A stretch of 64,000 nt of DNA, from positions 1 through 64,000 of the forward strand of contig NZ_JAHLDM010000011.1 of the NCBI RefSeq assembly GCF_018861295.1, in the 5' to 3' direction. How positions within the stretch are numbered: the stretch's first letter is position 1; every line of letters begins with the position of its first letter. A program made the position numbers and the translations under genes. A model generated the notes under the pieces. That model saw nothing but the letters and a program-made list of their open reading frames with translations. It ran no database searches and was not told the DNA's origin. The stretch comes from Clostridium_AD estertheticum_D. GTDB lineage: Bacteria > Bacillota > Clostridia > Clostridiales > Clostridiaceae. Positions 16,287 through 25,335 of the stretch are shown here, one piece after another.

Positions 16287-17540
16287 TTATGGCATGCTTG
16301 GTTGCATTTGAATATCCTTTACTCTTACAGCTTGTTCATACATTTTTTTGCCATTACTTATCGCATCATTAATTATCCCTTTACCTGCAAGTACTTTTTC
16401 TCCCCCTCTAGTGACATTTACGACAGCATTAAAATTAAACTTATTTTTAGATCCAAATTTAGGAAATATAAGTTTTGAAACACTAAAATTCTTATCAATA
16501 CCTGCTGCTCCAAATCCGGCTTTAAGATCCTTACAAAATATTTTTTTCTTAGCAAGTTTTTTCATAAGACCCACATTGCTTAATCCGTTATACATACCCA
16601 TCTTTTTAATTGCTTTAAAATCTTTACTTAACCCAAGTGGTGTTTTAATTATTCCATATCCTAATGTTGCAATTGTCAAAGCAGAAAAAGTTGATTTCCC
16701 GAATTTTTCTCCTTGCTTATTAGCAGCATTAGCCATATCCTCTCCACCAAATACATATCCAACACCATAGAATGCTCCACCACCAGCAGCTGCCAGAACA
16801 TCCGAACCACCCTTTTTATCCAACCACCTTGACCCTGTAGCATCGCCTGTGCTCTTGTAGTTAGCTAATGCGGCTATATCATAACCCATAGAACTAGCTC
16901 CCTTAAATAGCTCAAACCCTGTACATAATTGAGCTGCAAGTGTAGATCCAAGCAATGGTCCTAGAGCGGCTAAGGAAAGCCCCCCAGTTGGCATCGCAAG
17001 TAAAACTACAGCAACAATCGCAACCACTGCAAGAACATCTTTTGCAACTCCTACCCAATACCTATGTGCTCCCTTCCTATACCAATCTTTAATTCCATCC
17101 TTAAGTCCTCTTATATCCTTTTTGCTTAATCCATTTCCACCTAAGATAACATTTGATAATATAGAAATACCATCAGTCTTTACTGCGTCAAGAATAACAG
17201 CAAGTCTACTAACCTTAATCCCTTTTTCTTTTTCAAACGCTTTTGTATCTGTAGTTATACGGCTAGCAACACGTTGATCTGTTTCTTGAGCCTTTTGAGA
17301 AAATTGGCTCATTTTTGTACCAAATAAATTAAGTTTATCAATTTTAGATTGATACTGTATATTCTTTTTATTTATACAATCATTAGCATTTGCAAGATTG
17401 CTCCGCGATGTAGGTATAGCTTTAAGCCCACTAACTATATGTTCAAAATTTTCTTTTTTACTTTCAAATATATCTGCCAATCTAGTAGCAACTGAAGTCG
17501 CATCACTAATTGCGCCATAGTCAATAACCATTACACTCAT
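16287..17540 (-). CDS. LXG-like T7SS candidate effector, membrane-active
   Basis: 417 residues. The N-terminal ~130 are helical with no enzyme motif, in the manner of LXG-type or WXG-fused export domains (SVMVIDYGAISDATSVATRL). The middle (about 160-275) holds a hydrophobic, glycine-rich stretch (VLAVVAIVAVVLLAMPTGG, then AALGPLLGSTLAA and AAAGGGAFYGVGYVFGG), typical of glycine-zipper pore formers. The C-terminus is basic. It lies between a coiled-coil protein and a membrane protein inside the T7SS operon. An antibacterial membrane toxin is a reasonable inference, but a structural component is possible. Confidence 0.6.
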   Translation of the reverse strand: MSVMVIDYGAISDATSVATRLADIFESKKENFEHIVSGLKAIPTSRSNLANANDCINKKNIQYQSKIDKLNLFGTKMSQFSQKAQETDQRVASRITTDTKAFEKEKGIKVSRLAVILDAVKTDGISILSNVILGGNGLSKKDIRGLKDGIKDWYRKGAHRYWVGVAKDVLAVVAIVAVVLLAMPTGGLSLAALGPLLGSTLAAQLCTGFELFKGASSMGYDIAALANYKSTGDATGSRWLDKKGGSDVLAAAGGGAFYGVGYVFGGEDMANAANKQGEKFGKSTFSALTIATLGYGIIKTPLGLSKDFKAIKKMGMYNGLSNVGLMKKLAKKKIFCKDLKAGFGAAGIDKNFSVSKLIFPKFGSKNKFNFNAVVNVTRGGEKVLAGKGIINDAISNGKKMYEQAVRVKDIQMQPSMP

Positions 17541-17585
17541 GATTTCCCTCCTATATTTATAATATATTACACCTATGTATTTACA

Positions 17586-18026
17586 CTATTGCCCCATTGA
17601 TAAAATATTAGCTTTCATGCTCTCTATTTTGGCATCAGTAGCTGCCTTTAGCGCATCTACCGCTTGTCCAGTTCCATCTTTAACGTTCTTTTCAACCTCA
17701 GCAATTTCCTTTTGAACATTAGCTTTAGCTTCTAAGATACTAGCTTTTACGGACGCTATTTTAGCATCTCTAGCCGCTTTTTTTTCTGCTGCCTCTTGTT
17801 CAATTTCCCTTTGGACAGCGTCAATCTCATATTGAATATTATTCTGAGCACTTATGACATTAGCATCACTCTCAAGTGACCCTTCCTTTAAGTTAGTTAT
17901 TCTTTCAATTGTATTTCCTAAATTATCACTTTTAACACTACTTACAAAATATTCATGTAAGCGGAGTGTTTCACCATTAATATTGTCAATTAGAAAACTA
18001 TCTTGTACCAAAGAACTTTTATACAT
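17586..18026 (-). CDS. Coiled-coil protein of the T7SS locus
   Basis: 146 residues, no membrane segment. The N-terminal ~60 form a mixed domain; residues ~60-146 are an alanine/lysine/glutamate-rich coiled coil (AAEKKAARDAKIASVKA, ILEAKANVQKEIAEVEKNV). It sits just upstream of the LXG-like protein. In other T7SSb loci, small helical proteins next to an LXG effector act as targeting partners (Lap proteins), and this could be one. I cannot assign it to a named family. Confidence 0.65.
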   Translation of the reverse strand: MYKSSLVQDSFLIDNINGETLRLHEYFVSSVKSDNLGNTIERITNLKEGSLESDANVISAQNNIQYEIDAVQREIEQEAAEKKAARDAKIASVKASILEAKANVQKEIAEVEKNVKDGTGQAVDALKAATDAKIESMKANILSMGQ

Positions 18027-18099
18027 TATTAATTTCCTGTGAATTTCCTTCTTATCTATAATTCTCCCCTCCTATTTTCCTACATTTATGCCCCTAGCT

Positions 18100-18579
18100 T
18101 TAAAATGCACCGCCACCTCCGTTACCACTATTAAACTGATTATTGCTACTCCCGGTAACCGGGTTATTACTACCACCATTAAACTGGTTATTATTACTTC
18201 CAATAAACGGATTATTGTTACCTCCTAAAACAGGAGGTGTGTACGGTTTTTTAGGAACTGCTGGCTTAGCTGCAGGTGGCTTTAGTTGACCAGCTAACTG
18301 AGTATCCCAATCTACATAAGACTTCATACAATCTTGCAGATCCTCTTTTATTGTAAATAAATTATCTTCTTCATCCTTTAGCTGAGTTTTAAGTCTACCA
18401 TACTGCTTCTCAAAAGAATTCTTGCCTTTTCCCTCCCAATCATATAATAATTTTTCCGTTGAATCAAATACCCTTTCTCTGGCTACTCTGTATTTTTTTA
18501 CAGCACTTTCAAACCCATTAATAGCCTCCTGGAAATTTTTTGTATCTATTTTTTTTACACTACCTGTATCTCCTGCCAT
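18100..18579 (-). CDS. WXG100-like protein with Asn/Gly/Pro-rich tail
   Basis: 159 residues. Residues ~10-100 form a WXG100-like hairpin with W48-E49-G50 in the turn (LLYDWEGKGKNSF). A Pro/Lys linker (about 105-120) leads to an Asn/Gly-rich tail with repeated NNNPF, NNNQF and SNNPV units, ending GGGGAF. Such low-complexity tails are uncommon in WXG100 proteins and may be a surface-exposed or assembly segment. It lies directly downstream of essC. Confidence 0.75.
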   Translation of the reverse strand: MAGDTGSVKKIDTKNFQEAINGFESAVKKYRVARERVFDSTEKLLYDWEGKGKNSFEKQYGRLKTQLKDEEDNLFTIKEDLQDCMKSYVDWDTQLAGQLKPPAAKPAVPKKPYTPPVLGGNNNPFIGSNNNQFNGGSNNPVTGSSNNQFNSGNGGGGAF

Positions 18580-18590
18580 TTGTTAACCTC

Positions 18591-21500
18591 CTACTCATTA
18601 AGTATTGTTTTAATTTTTTCAACTTCGCCTCCAAAACATAAATATCCATCACCAGGTTTTATTGGCTTGCTAAATTCTTTCTGCTGTTTAAATTCTATAT
18701 CCACGAACTTTAAGTTAGCTACATCATCAAATAAGATTACCTTCTTATTTTCTTTTATTTGTTTAACTATTTCCGGAGTACCATACGCTACTGCTGCGTT
18801 ATCCAAATTTGTAAATATAACCGCAACTTTTAAGTTCTTTAACTGTTTTGTAATTTTTGAAAACTTGTCATAAAGATCTTTATCTTTCACTGTTTCCTCA
18901 ATAAAACTAGAATTCTCTATAACTAGTAAAATTAATGGATATTCTTTTAGAAGTTCACTCTCTGGTTTTGTACCTCTTCGCTGTATTAAATCACTTTGTC
19001 TATTTTCAAGTTTTTCAAGAATATTATCAATCATTCCTGATACGTCAGCTGTGTCAATTGTATATTGTTTAACATAACCAAAGTCCTTAACACTTTCAAG
19101 TTGACGCTTCATGTTATCGAAAACGTACGCTTCTGTCAAATTGTTAAAAATAGTTTTATTTATAGTTGTCATAAGGTGTTTAATAAAGTTTGTTTTCCCA
19201 CTCTTTTCTCTTCCCATAATAGCGAGCATGCCTATTGTTAATAAGTTTATATGATTAAATGCTACTGTTGAATAATCAATACCAATAGGAATTTCATATG
19301 GGCTAGCAAACTGCGTTCTATTATTTGCAAATACCTCACTACCCTTAAGTATTTCTGGAACCTCAGGAATTTGTCTTGCTTTCTTTGTAGCATATTTAGC
19401 TTTGTTATCCTCTACAAATGCCTTCAATTTTTCTGCTCTAATTATTTCCTTATCACCTTTTACGCATAATGCAGTCTGGAATTCTACAATATGCTTATCC
19501 ATCATGTATAGAGCTCGCCCAGGAGTATCTTTTGGTTGAATCCTACATCTTTCAAAAATGTTAGAATATTCACCTTTGTCATTGCAGGTATATGCAATTC
19601 TAGTACCAAAGTTTGCGAGCGTCTTATATCCCATTGCATTAGTTTGTGTTGCTGTTGTAATTATATTAATTCCCACACTTTGCCCTTCACGTGATAAATT
19701 TAATAATTCATCATCATATAAAGGATAATATTCCCTAAATGCAGAAATATTGTCAATTATGAAGAGTATTTGTGGTAAATTCTTAAATCCTGCTTCTTTA
19801 TATGCCTCAAATGTTCCAACACTATTATTTGAGAAAAAGGTTTTTCTAATATCAATCTCATTATGAAGCATTCGGAACAAATTACTTATTCGTTCTTCCT
19901 CAGCTGGTAATACAATACCACCTATATGGTTTGAGTTTTCAAATACCTTCATTGCCATATTTCCACAATCTATTACATAAATGTTTACTTCAAGCGGTGT
20001 ATAATTATCCATAATTGAATATATCATTGTCTGAAGTATCGTTGTCTTTCCTGATTGTGATGAACCGATAATAAAGGTATTACTATCTGATAGATTAATA
20101 TTTAATTCAGTTTGTAATTGTTGTTCTGGATCATCATACAGCCCAACCGTCGCCATTATACCTGTCACAATGTCTATTACACAAGATTTTAATATATCCA
20201 TATAAATTACATTCTCTAATGGAGGTTGGCAAATACCTGCTAATTTTTTAATGTTATCAGCTTTGCAATAATTATTTACATATTCAATAACAGCTTGCAA
20301 TTGAGTCTTTACATTTTTGTCCTCTTCAGTCTTTTTATTAGAATATATTAACTGTTTCTTACCCCATAAATTTAGTTTATTTAATTCAAAAACATTACTA
20401 TTTCCACCATCTGCTACTATTGCTTTTGCCCCACTGTAGGCAGATTGGAAAAGTTCAAATATTTCATTGTTACCGACTTGCAGATATGCCCTACCTGGTT
20501 CAACAATTTCAGCAGCTAGCGGTGTTTTGATTACTTCGTTACTATCCTCTTTAGTTTGAACTTTAAGACATAATTTAAACTTAGAGTTACTCCAAATCTG
20601 GTTATCTACTACTCCAGATGGCTTTTGAGTTGCAAGTATTAAATGAACACCCAAACTTCTACCTATTCTTGCTGTACTTATTAACTCCTTCATAAATTCT
20701 GGATATTCACTTTTGAGTTCTGCAAACTCATCTACAATTATTATTAAGTGAGGTATTGGATCTGTTGCCTTTCCATCCCTATAAAGCTTTATGTATGCAT
20801 CAATATGATTTACATCATACCTTGAAAACATCCCCTGTCTACGGCGTAGTTCCGCCTTTATCGATAGAAGTGACCTATCTATCTCTCTACCATCAATATT
20901 TGTAATTGAACCTATCAAATGTGGTAATTCCCTAAATTGATTGGCCATTCCGCCACCCTTGAAATCAATAATCATAAATCCAACTTCATAGGGATGAAAA
21001 AGTGTTGCCATTGATAATATATATGTTTGAAGTATTTCACTCTTACCTGAACCTGTAGTACCTGCAACAAGTCCATGTGGTCCATGATGTTTTTCGTTAA
21101 GGTCTAAATATACTATCTGATTTTTAGTTTTAACTCCTAGTGGCGCAGCCATGCTTTTATAAACCCTTGATTCTGACCATCTAGTGTTTAAATCAAGATC
21201 ATCCACTGACAAAATGTTAAGTAATTCAAAGAGTGATATATTTTTAGTTAGTTCGCTTTCTAAACTAACTGCATCAACTGATACTGCAGTTAACTTCAAA
21301 ATAGCATCTTCCATTGTTTTGTCTGGTATCTTAGAATATTCAAACTTTGAAACATAATCTCCATTATCACTTTGTAATAAACAACCAGTACTACTATTAT
21401 CAAGCCTTATTATTTCGCTACATCCCTTGGGAAGAAGTTCTTCATATTCTTCAAAGAACACAAAAGTAAAGTTGTACTTATTGCATGTTTCTATATACTT

Positions 21501-23177
21501 AGATACTGGATGTTTTTCAATACCCTTCTTATCAAAAACAAAAATAACATAACTAGTTTCTACCTGGTCATTGCTTCTCCTTGATAATTCAGCTTCTCTT
21601 TTAGAGAGTTCTATAAATAGATTCTCTAATATGTAATTTCTACTTTCTTCGTCATACATTAAATTTCTAATGCTATTATCTTCATCTTCGTTATTAACAT
21701 TTTTAAGCCATCTTAACCATGCAAACTTTTCATGGTCCTCTTCTTTAAACATATAAAATAACTTTACATCTTTATAAAATTGCCTAGTTGTTATGTCCAA
21801 TGTAATAGTTTTTAAAATATCATATAATTGATCACGCTTACCTACAATACCAATTGTATTGGATTTTGAGAACTTTGATATTATTGGTGAATTCGCAATA
21901 AAGCGATATTTTTTTTCTATCTCTTCTGGCATTGATACTAATTCATCATCAGTGTTTTTAAATTCTTGCTTAGTATATTTTATTTTGCAATTTGCTTCAT
22001 TTATACCTGTTCCAAGTCTTACAAACATGAAGTCCTCATCATTTAAATCTCTTTCAAAAAGATCCTTACCAAAATCTTTTATTGTGATAATATCATCATC
22101 AATAGATCTATATACTTTTTCTAAAATTCTCTGTTCATTACTACGTTTGCCCTGAATTTCTTTTTCTTTTTCTTTTATGTATTCCAAGTATTTTTCCTTA
22201 CGTTCAACGATAGACTTCTTATAACTTTTTCCATCCGTCATAAATGTAATAATAGACACTAGTACTCCAATGCTCATTGTTGCAGCACTGTATATAATAA
22301 ACGAACCTCCACCACCCATTGATCCCCTAAGCATAATAACAAGTGCCAACATAGCGAGGGCAGGAAGCAATGTTACTATAATGTTTTTCTTTGGTTTTTG
22401 TGGTTTTGTTATTGGCTGCAATACTTCAATTTCTTCTGATGGTATTACATACTTTACTCTTGTACTTCTATTAAACTTTGGATACTTAAATGCACTTTTC
22501 TGATCGACAGCATCCATATAGTTTAGTTTATCAACTATTAAATTCTCATTTCTAGATGTATATAGGTGCTTATCCTTTAAATAAAAGCTGTATCCTACAA
22601 GCTCAAAAAAGTCATAATCCAAAATTTGTGAATATTCATCTATCTTTGTTCCATTTATATAAACACCATACTTTGTATTATTATCTGTAATGTAATACTT
22701 ATTGTCTTTTACACTTAGGGTAATGGTGTCACTTTCAAGAAGCGTATCACAAATATAAATATTGCACCTATCAGTTCCGCCAATTGTTATAGACTGTACT
22801 TCACCAATATCAATAATACGTTCATAATTTTTTTCTACCAACCCGAAATCAATAAAAAAATTAATCCTGAATATTTCACCGTTGGAATTCTGGTTCTTGA
22901 CAATAATTTCATCACCATGAGATAAATCCTTTGAATATATTTTCATTACACCATCTACAGTAAAATAAACGCTATCCCCTCCGTTTAACTGCCAACCATC
23001 ATTAGTCCTAACTAGATTAAACTCGAATTCACCAAAGAAATTATCCTTATTAAATCTGAGCTGACAGTTTTTTGTAGTTCCTACGTTAATTAAATCTTCT
23101 TCTGAATTTGATAGCTCATATTCGCGGTAAATATTTTTCCCGAAAATTATTATCTTATATTTAGTATCCTTAAGCAC
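18591..23177 (-). CDS. essC: EssC-type FtsK/SpoIIIE ATPase of T7SS
   Basis: 1528 residues. The N-terminal ~200 hold FHA-like repeats (two in EssC). Two membrane helices (about 265-310) follow. Three ATPase domains have Walker A motifs near residues 705 (GTTGSGKSE), 1042 (SSQSGKTTI) and 1325 (GREKSGKTN); the first has Walker B IIIVDEFAELK near 814, the second and third have weakened Walker B (LFIIDN, LLVIEN). This is the motor and membrane channel component of type VII secretion. The start is GTG with AGGGGGAG upstream, 13 bases after the ubiquitin-like gene. Confidence 0.95.
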   Translation of the reverse strand: MLKDTKYKIIIFGKNIYREYELSNSEEDLINVGTTKNCQLRFNKDNFFGEFEFNLVRTNDGWQLNGGDSVYFTVDGVMKIYSKDLSHGDEIIVKNQNSNGEIFRINFFIDFGLVEKNYERIIDIGEVQSITIGGTDRCNIYICDTLLESDTITLSVKDNKYYITDNNTKYGVYINGTKIDEYSQILDYDFFELVGYSFYLKDKHLYTSRNENLIVDKLNYMDAVDQKSAFKYPKFNRSTRVKYVIPSEEIEVLQPITKPQKPKKNIIVTLLPALAMLALVIMLRGSMGGGGSFIIYSAATMSIGVLVSIITFMTDGKSYKKSIVERKEKYLEYIKEKEKEIQGKRSNEQRILEKVYRSIDDDIITIKDFGKDLFERDLNDEDFMFVRLGTGINEANCKIKYTKQEFKNTDDELVSMPEEIEKKYRFIANSPIISKFSKSNTIGIVGKRDQLYDILKTITLDITTRQFYKDVKLFYMFKEEDHEKFAWLRWLKNVNNEDEDNSIRNLMYDEESRNYILENLFIELSKREAELSRRSNDQVETSYVIFVFDKKGIEKHPVSKYIETCNKYNFTFVFFEEYEELLPKGCSEIIRLDNSSTGCLLQSDNGDYVSKFEYSKIPDKTMEDAILKLTAVSVDAVSLESELTKNISLFELLNILSVDDLDLNTRWSESRVYKSMAAPLGVKTKNQIVYLDLNEKHHGPHGLVAGTTGSGKSEILQTYILSMATLFHPYEVGFMIIDFKGGGMANQFRELPHLIGSITNIDGREIDRSLLSIKAELRRRQGMFSRYDVNHIDAYIKLYRDGKATDPIPHLIIIVDEFAELKSEYPEFMKELISTARIGRSLGVHLILATQKPSGVVDNQIWSNSKFKLCLKVQTKEDSNEVIKTPLAAEIVEPGRAYLQVGNNEIFELFQSAYSGAKAIVADGGNSNVFELNKLNLWGKKQLIYSNKKTEEDKNVKTQLQAVIEYVNNYCKADNIKKLAGICQPPLENVIYMDILKSCVIDIVTGIMATVGLYDDPEQQLQTELNINLSDSNTFIIGSSQSGKTTILQTMIYSIMDNYTPLEVNIYVIDCGNMAMKVFENSNHIGGIVLPAEEERISNLFRMLHNEIDIRKTFFSNNSVGTFEAYKEAGFKNLPQILFIIDNISAFREYYPLYDDELLNLSREGQSVGINIITTATQTNAMGYKTLANFGTRIAYTCNDKGEYSNIFERCRIQPKDTPGRALYMMDKHIVEFQTALCVKGDKEIIRAEKLKAFVEDNKAKYATKKARQIPEVPEILKGSEVFANNRTQFASPYEIPIGIDYSTVAFNHINLLTIGMLAIMGREKSGKTNFIKHLMTTINKTIFNNLTEAYVFDNMKRQLESVKDFGYVKQYTIDTADVSGMIDNILEKLENRQSDLIQRRGTKPESELLKEYPLILLVIENSSFIEETVKDKDLYDKFSKITKQLKNLKVAVIFTNLDNAAVAYGTPEIVKQIKENKKVILFDDVANLKFVDIEFKQQKEFSKPIKPGDGYLCFGGEVEKIKTILNE

Positions 23178-23190
23178 TACTTTTCTCCCC

Positions 23191-23439
23191 CTACCCAGTG
23201 ATATTTATTACTGTACCGTTTCTAAGTTTATAATCTTTCAATTTAGTATTACCTTTGAGCAAAGCTATCGGATTTTCAGTCTTTAGATAACACTCAGTGA
23301 TACTACTTACATCTATTCCTAAATTAAAAGCCTGATTCAAAGCAACCACAAGGTCCTTTGCTGTTATATCCAATGGTATTTCAACATCAAATTTTTTACC
23401 ACTTTTATGAATATATATAACTACAACAATTTTATCCAT
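23191..23439 (-). CDS. esaB: EsaB/YukD ubiquitin-like protein
   Basis: 82 residues with a beta-grasp pattern (KIVVVIYIHKSGKKFDVEIP, then TAKDLVVALNQAFNLGID, ending LKDYKLRNGTVINITG). It matches the YukD/EsaB family of small ubiquitin-like T7SS components. It is directly upstream of essC on the same strand, which is the usual order. In this family the protein is cytosolic and needed for secretion, with no conjugation known. Confidence 0.9.
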   Translation of the reverse strand: MDKIVVVIYIHKSGKKFDVEIPLDITAKDLVVALNQAFNLGIDVSSITECYLKTENPIALLKGNTKLKDYKLRNGTVINITG

Positions 23440-23455
23440 ATCAAATCACCCCCGA

Positions 23456-24514
23456 TTAAATGAGCGTATAGGCTAGCTTTTGAAAATGTTTATTCATAGC
23501 CAAAAATTCAAGGTCAAAGCTTGCATAATCAAGTTCAAAACATTCTATATATTCACTTATTGTACACTTATTATTTAAGTTACTACTTATAAGCCAATTA
23601 ACTAATTGTCCAGAATACTTATTACAAATAAACATATATTTATTATTATCAGAGCAATCAATGTTTTCAAGTAAACTGTCTAATTTAGAAACAGATACCG
23701 CATCCTGACCTGTTATTATCAGAACCTTATCACAATAACTCATCATCATCGTTTTCTTACTAGTAAAATCTGATGAACAATCTACCACTACATAATCATA
23801 TTGTCCCGCTTCTCTAATATCTTCTATTAAACGCTTATAATGCTCCATATTAATATTTAAAGAAGATATAGACTGCTTAAATGGTAATAAATAATCAAAC
23901 ATTTCCACTCCAACCGCTGAAGATAAATACTGAGTAATATTTTCTTCTCGCTGTATCATACGTTTTTCAAAGCTATGTGGACAAAATTCTTTATTTTTCA
24001 ACATAAAATTATATCGCTGCAAAGTTTCTGTATTTATGTATAACACATGTTTATGACACTTTGCAATTGCTGCACTTATACCTAGTGCCACAATAGTTTT
24101 ACCAGAACCTCCTGAAGGTGAATACACCATTACTACTTTAGTATCTTCCTTCTGATTTATTCTTCTTAACAACTTTGTTGAGGGATTACTCATAATCTCA
24201 TTAAAAATCTCCTTAACACTTGTATACTTATATATTTTATTAATACTCATATCTTGAGTACTATTAACATCATTTGATTCAGTTAGTATAAATAGGTTTT
24301 CAATAGAATGTTTTTCAAGGTCACGTGTATATAATGTTTCATGTATAATCAATATGTCTATCTTCTTAAGTGAATTAAAATAAGATTTAAAATACTCTAT
24401 ATCTGATATAACTTCTATATTTGCTTTATCTCCAAACTCCTCAATAAATTTTAATTCTAGTGGCATTAAATATTTCTCGTCTGTATCTGCTAACACTACA
24501 ACCAATTTGCCCAT
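23456..24514 (-). CDS. CpaE/MinD-like ATPase in the T7SS operon
   Basis: 352 residues from ATG 24514, which has GGAAGGAAAG upstream; an in-frame ATG at 24535 has no ribosome site. The N-terminal ~115 look like a receiver-like pseudo-domain (LVVVLADTDEKY, then KIDILIIHETLY), as in CpaE. The C-terminal P-loop domain has SPSGGSGKTIVALG (about 131-144), in which the MinD signature Lys (KGG) is Ser. CpaE-type ATPases localise pilus machinery; here it may position or regulate the secretion system. It is not part of the canonical T7SSb core. Confidence 0.82.
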   Translation of the reverse strand: MGKLVVVLADTDEKYLMPLELKFIEEFGDKANIEVISDIEYFKSYFNSLKKIDILIIHETLYTRDLEKHSIENLFILTESNDVNSTQDMSINKIYKYTSVKEIFNEIMSNPSTKLLRRINQKEDTKVVMVYSPSGGSGKTIVALGISAAIAKCHKHVLYINTETLQRYNFMLKNKEFCPHSFEKRMIQREENITQYLSSAVGVEMFDYLLPFKQSISSLNINMEHYKRLIEDIREAGQYDYVVVDCSSDFTSKKTMMMSYCDKVLIITGQDAVSVSKLDSLLENIDCSDNNKYMFICNKYSGQLVNWLISSNLNNKCTISEYIECFELDYASFDLEFLAMNKHFQKLAYTLI

Positions 24515-24560
24515 GAAAAAACACTTTCCTTCCATAATATGCTAAACATATCAATATCCT

Positions 24561-25295
24561 TTACTTGCTGATTCTAGCAAGAATTAAGGTAATATTGTCT
24601 GTTTCACCACGATCTTTAACTTCATTTATTATACTTTTACATGCCTTCTCTAAATCCATCTTTTGTTTGCTAACCATTTCCAAAATTTCATTTTCTCCAA
24701 TGGTCTTATAAATTCCATCACTGCACACCATAAAAATATCGTTTTTCGAAATTTTGCCTGTTGCACAATAATAATTAATTTCGGCTCTATTTCCTAAACA
24801 TTCTGTCAAAGCGCTTTGCTTATATATTTTTCCGTTTATTGTCTTATCCACAAGACAGGAATGATCTATAGTCAATCTTTCAATTTTCCTTGTTACTTTA
24901 TAAATTCTACTGTCCCCTATGTGTACAATATAATAGATGTTCTTATGAATAAATAAAACAGATAAAGTTGTAGCGGTTCTAACATTTTTTAATCTTGAAT
25001 AGCTCATAATCTCTTCGTTACATTTAGTAAAAGATTCAATTAAAGATGGGATCAATTTTCCCGTATCATTATAAAAGTTTCTAAAATCACAATCCCACCA
25101 TTTATTAAAATTTGAAATCGCTATTGCACTGGATATCTCTCCGTCCTTTAGCCCTCCCACTCCATCTGCCACAGCAAATAATCCTGCATGAGCGTCCTGA
25201 ACTTCAACTACTTTGTATACAAAACTATCTTGGTTAACTGCTTTTACTATTCCTTTATCTGATATTCCAAAAGAATTAATTTTAAAATTGCCCAT
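24561..25295 (-). CDS. PP2C-family Ser/Thr phosphatase
   Basis: 244 residues, full PP2C length. Metal-binding motifs are NQDSF (D23), ADGVGG (D44), IGDSRIYKV, CSDGIYKTI and the final GETDNITLILA. It would reverse phosphorylation by a Hanks kinase; the only one visible is at 5661-7607. It sits between the FHA protein and the CpaE-like ATPase in the secretion operon, so a regulatory link is likely. The ribosome site (GAGAGG) is 15 bases upstream of ATG, rather far. Confidence 0.92.
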   Translation of the reverse strand: MGNFKINSFGISDKGIVKAVNQDSFVYKVVEVQDAHAGLFAVADGVGGLKDGEISSAIAISNFNKWWDCDFRNFYNDTGKLIPSLIESFTKCNEEIMSYSRLKNVRTATTLSVLFIHKNIYYIVHIGDSRIYKVTRKIERLTIDHSCLVDKTINGKIYKQSALTECLGNRAEINYYCATGKISKNDIFMVCSDGIYKTIGENEILEMVSKQKMDLEKACKSIINEVKDRGETDNITLILARISK

Positions 25296-25335
25296 GTGAT
25301 ATTTGTCATTCCTCTCGCGTTAAACCCTACTTAAG

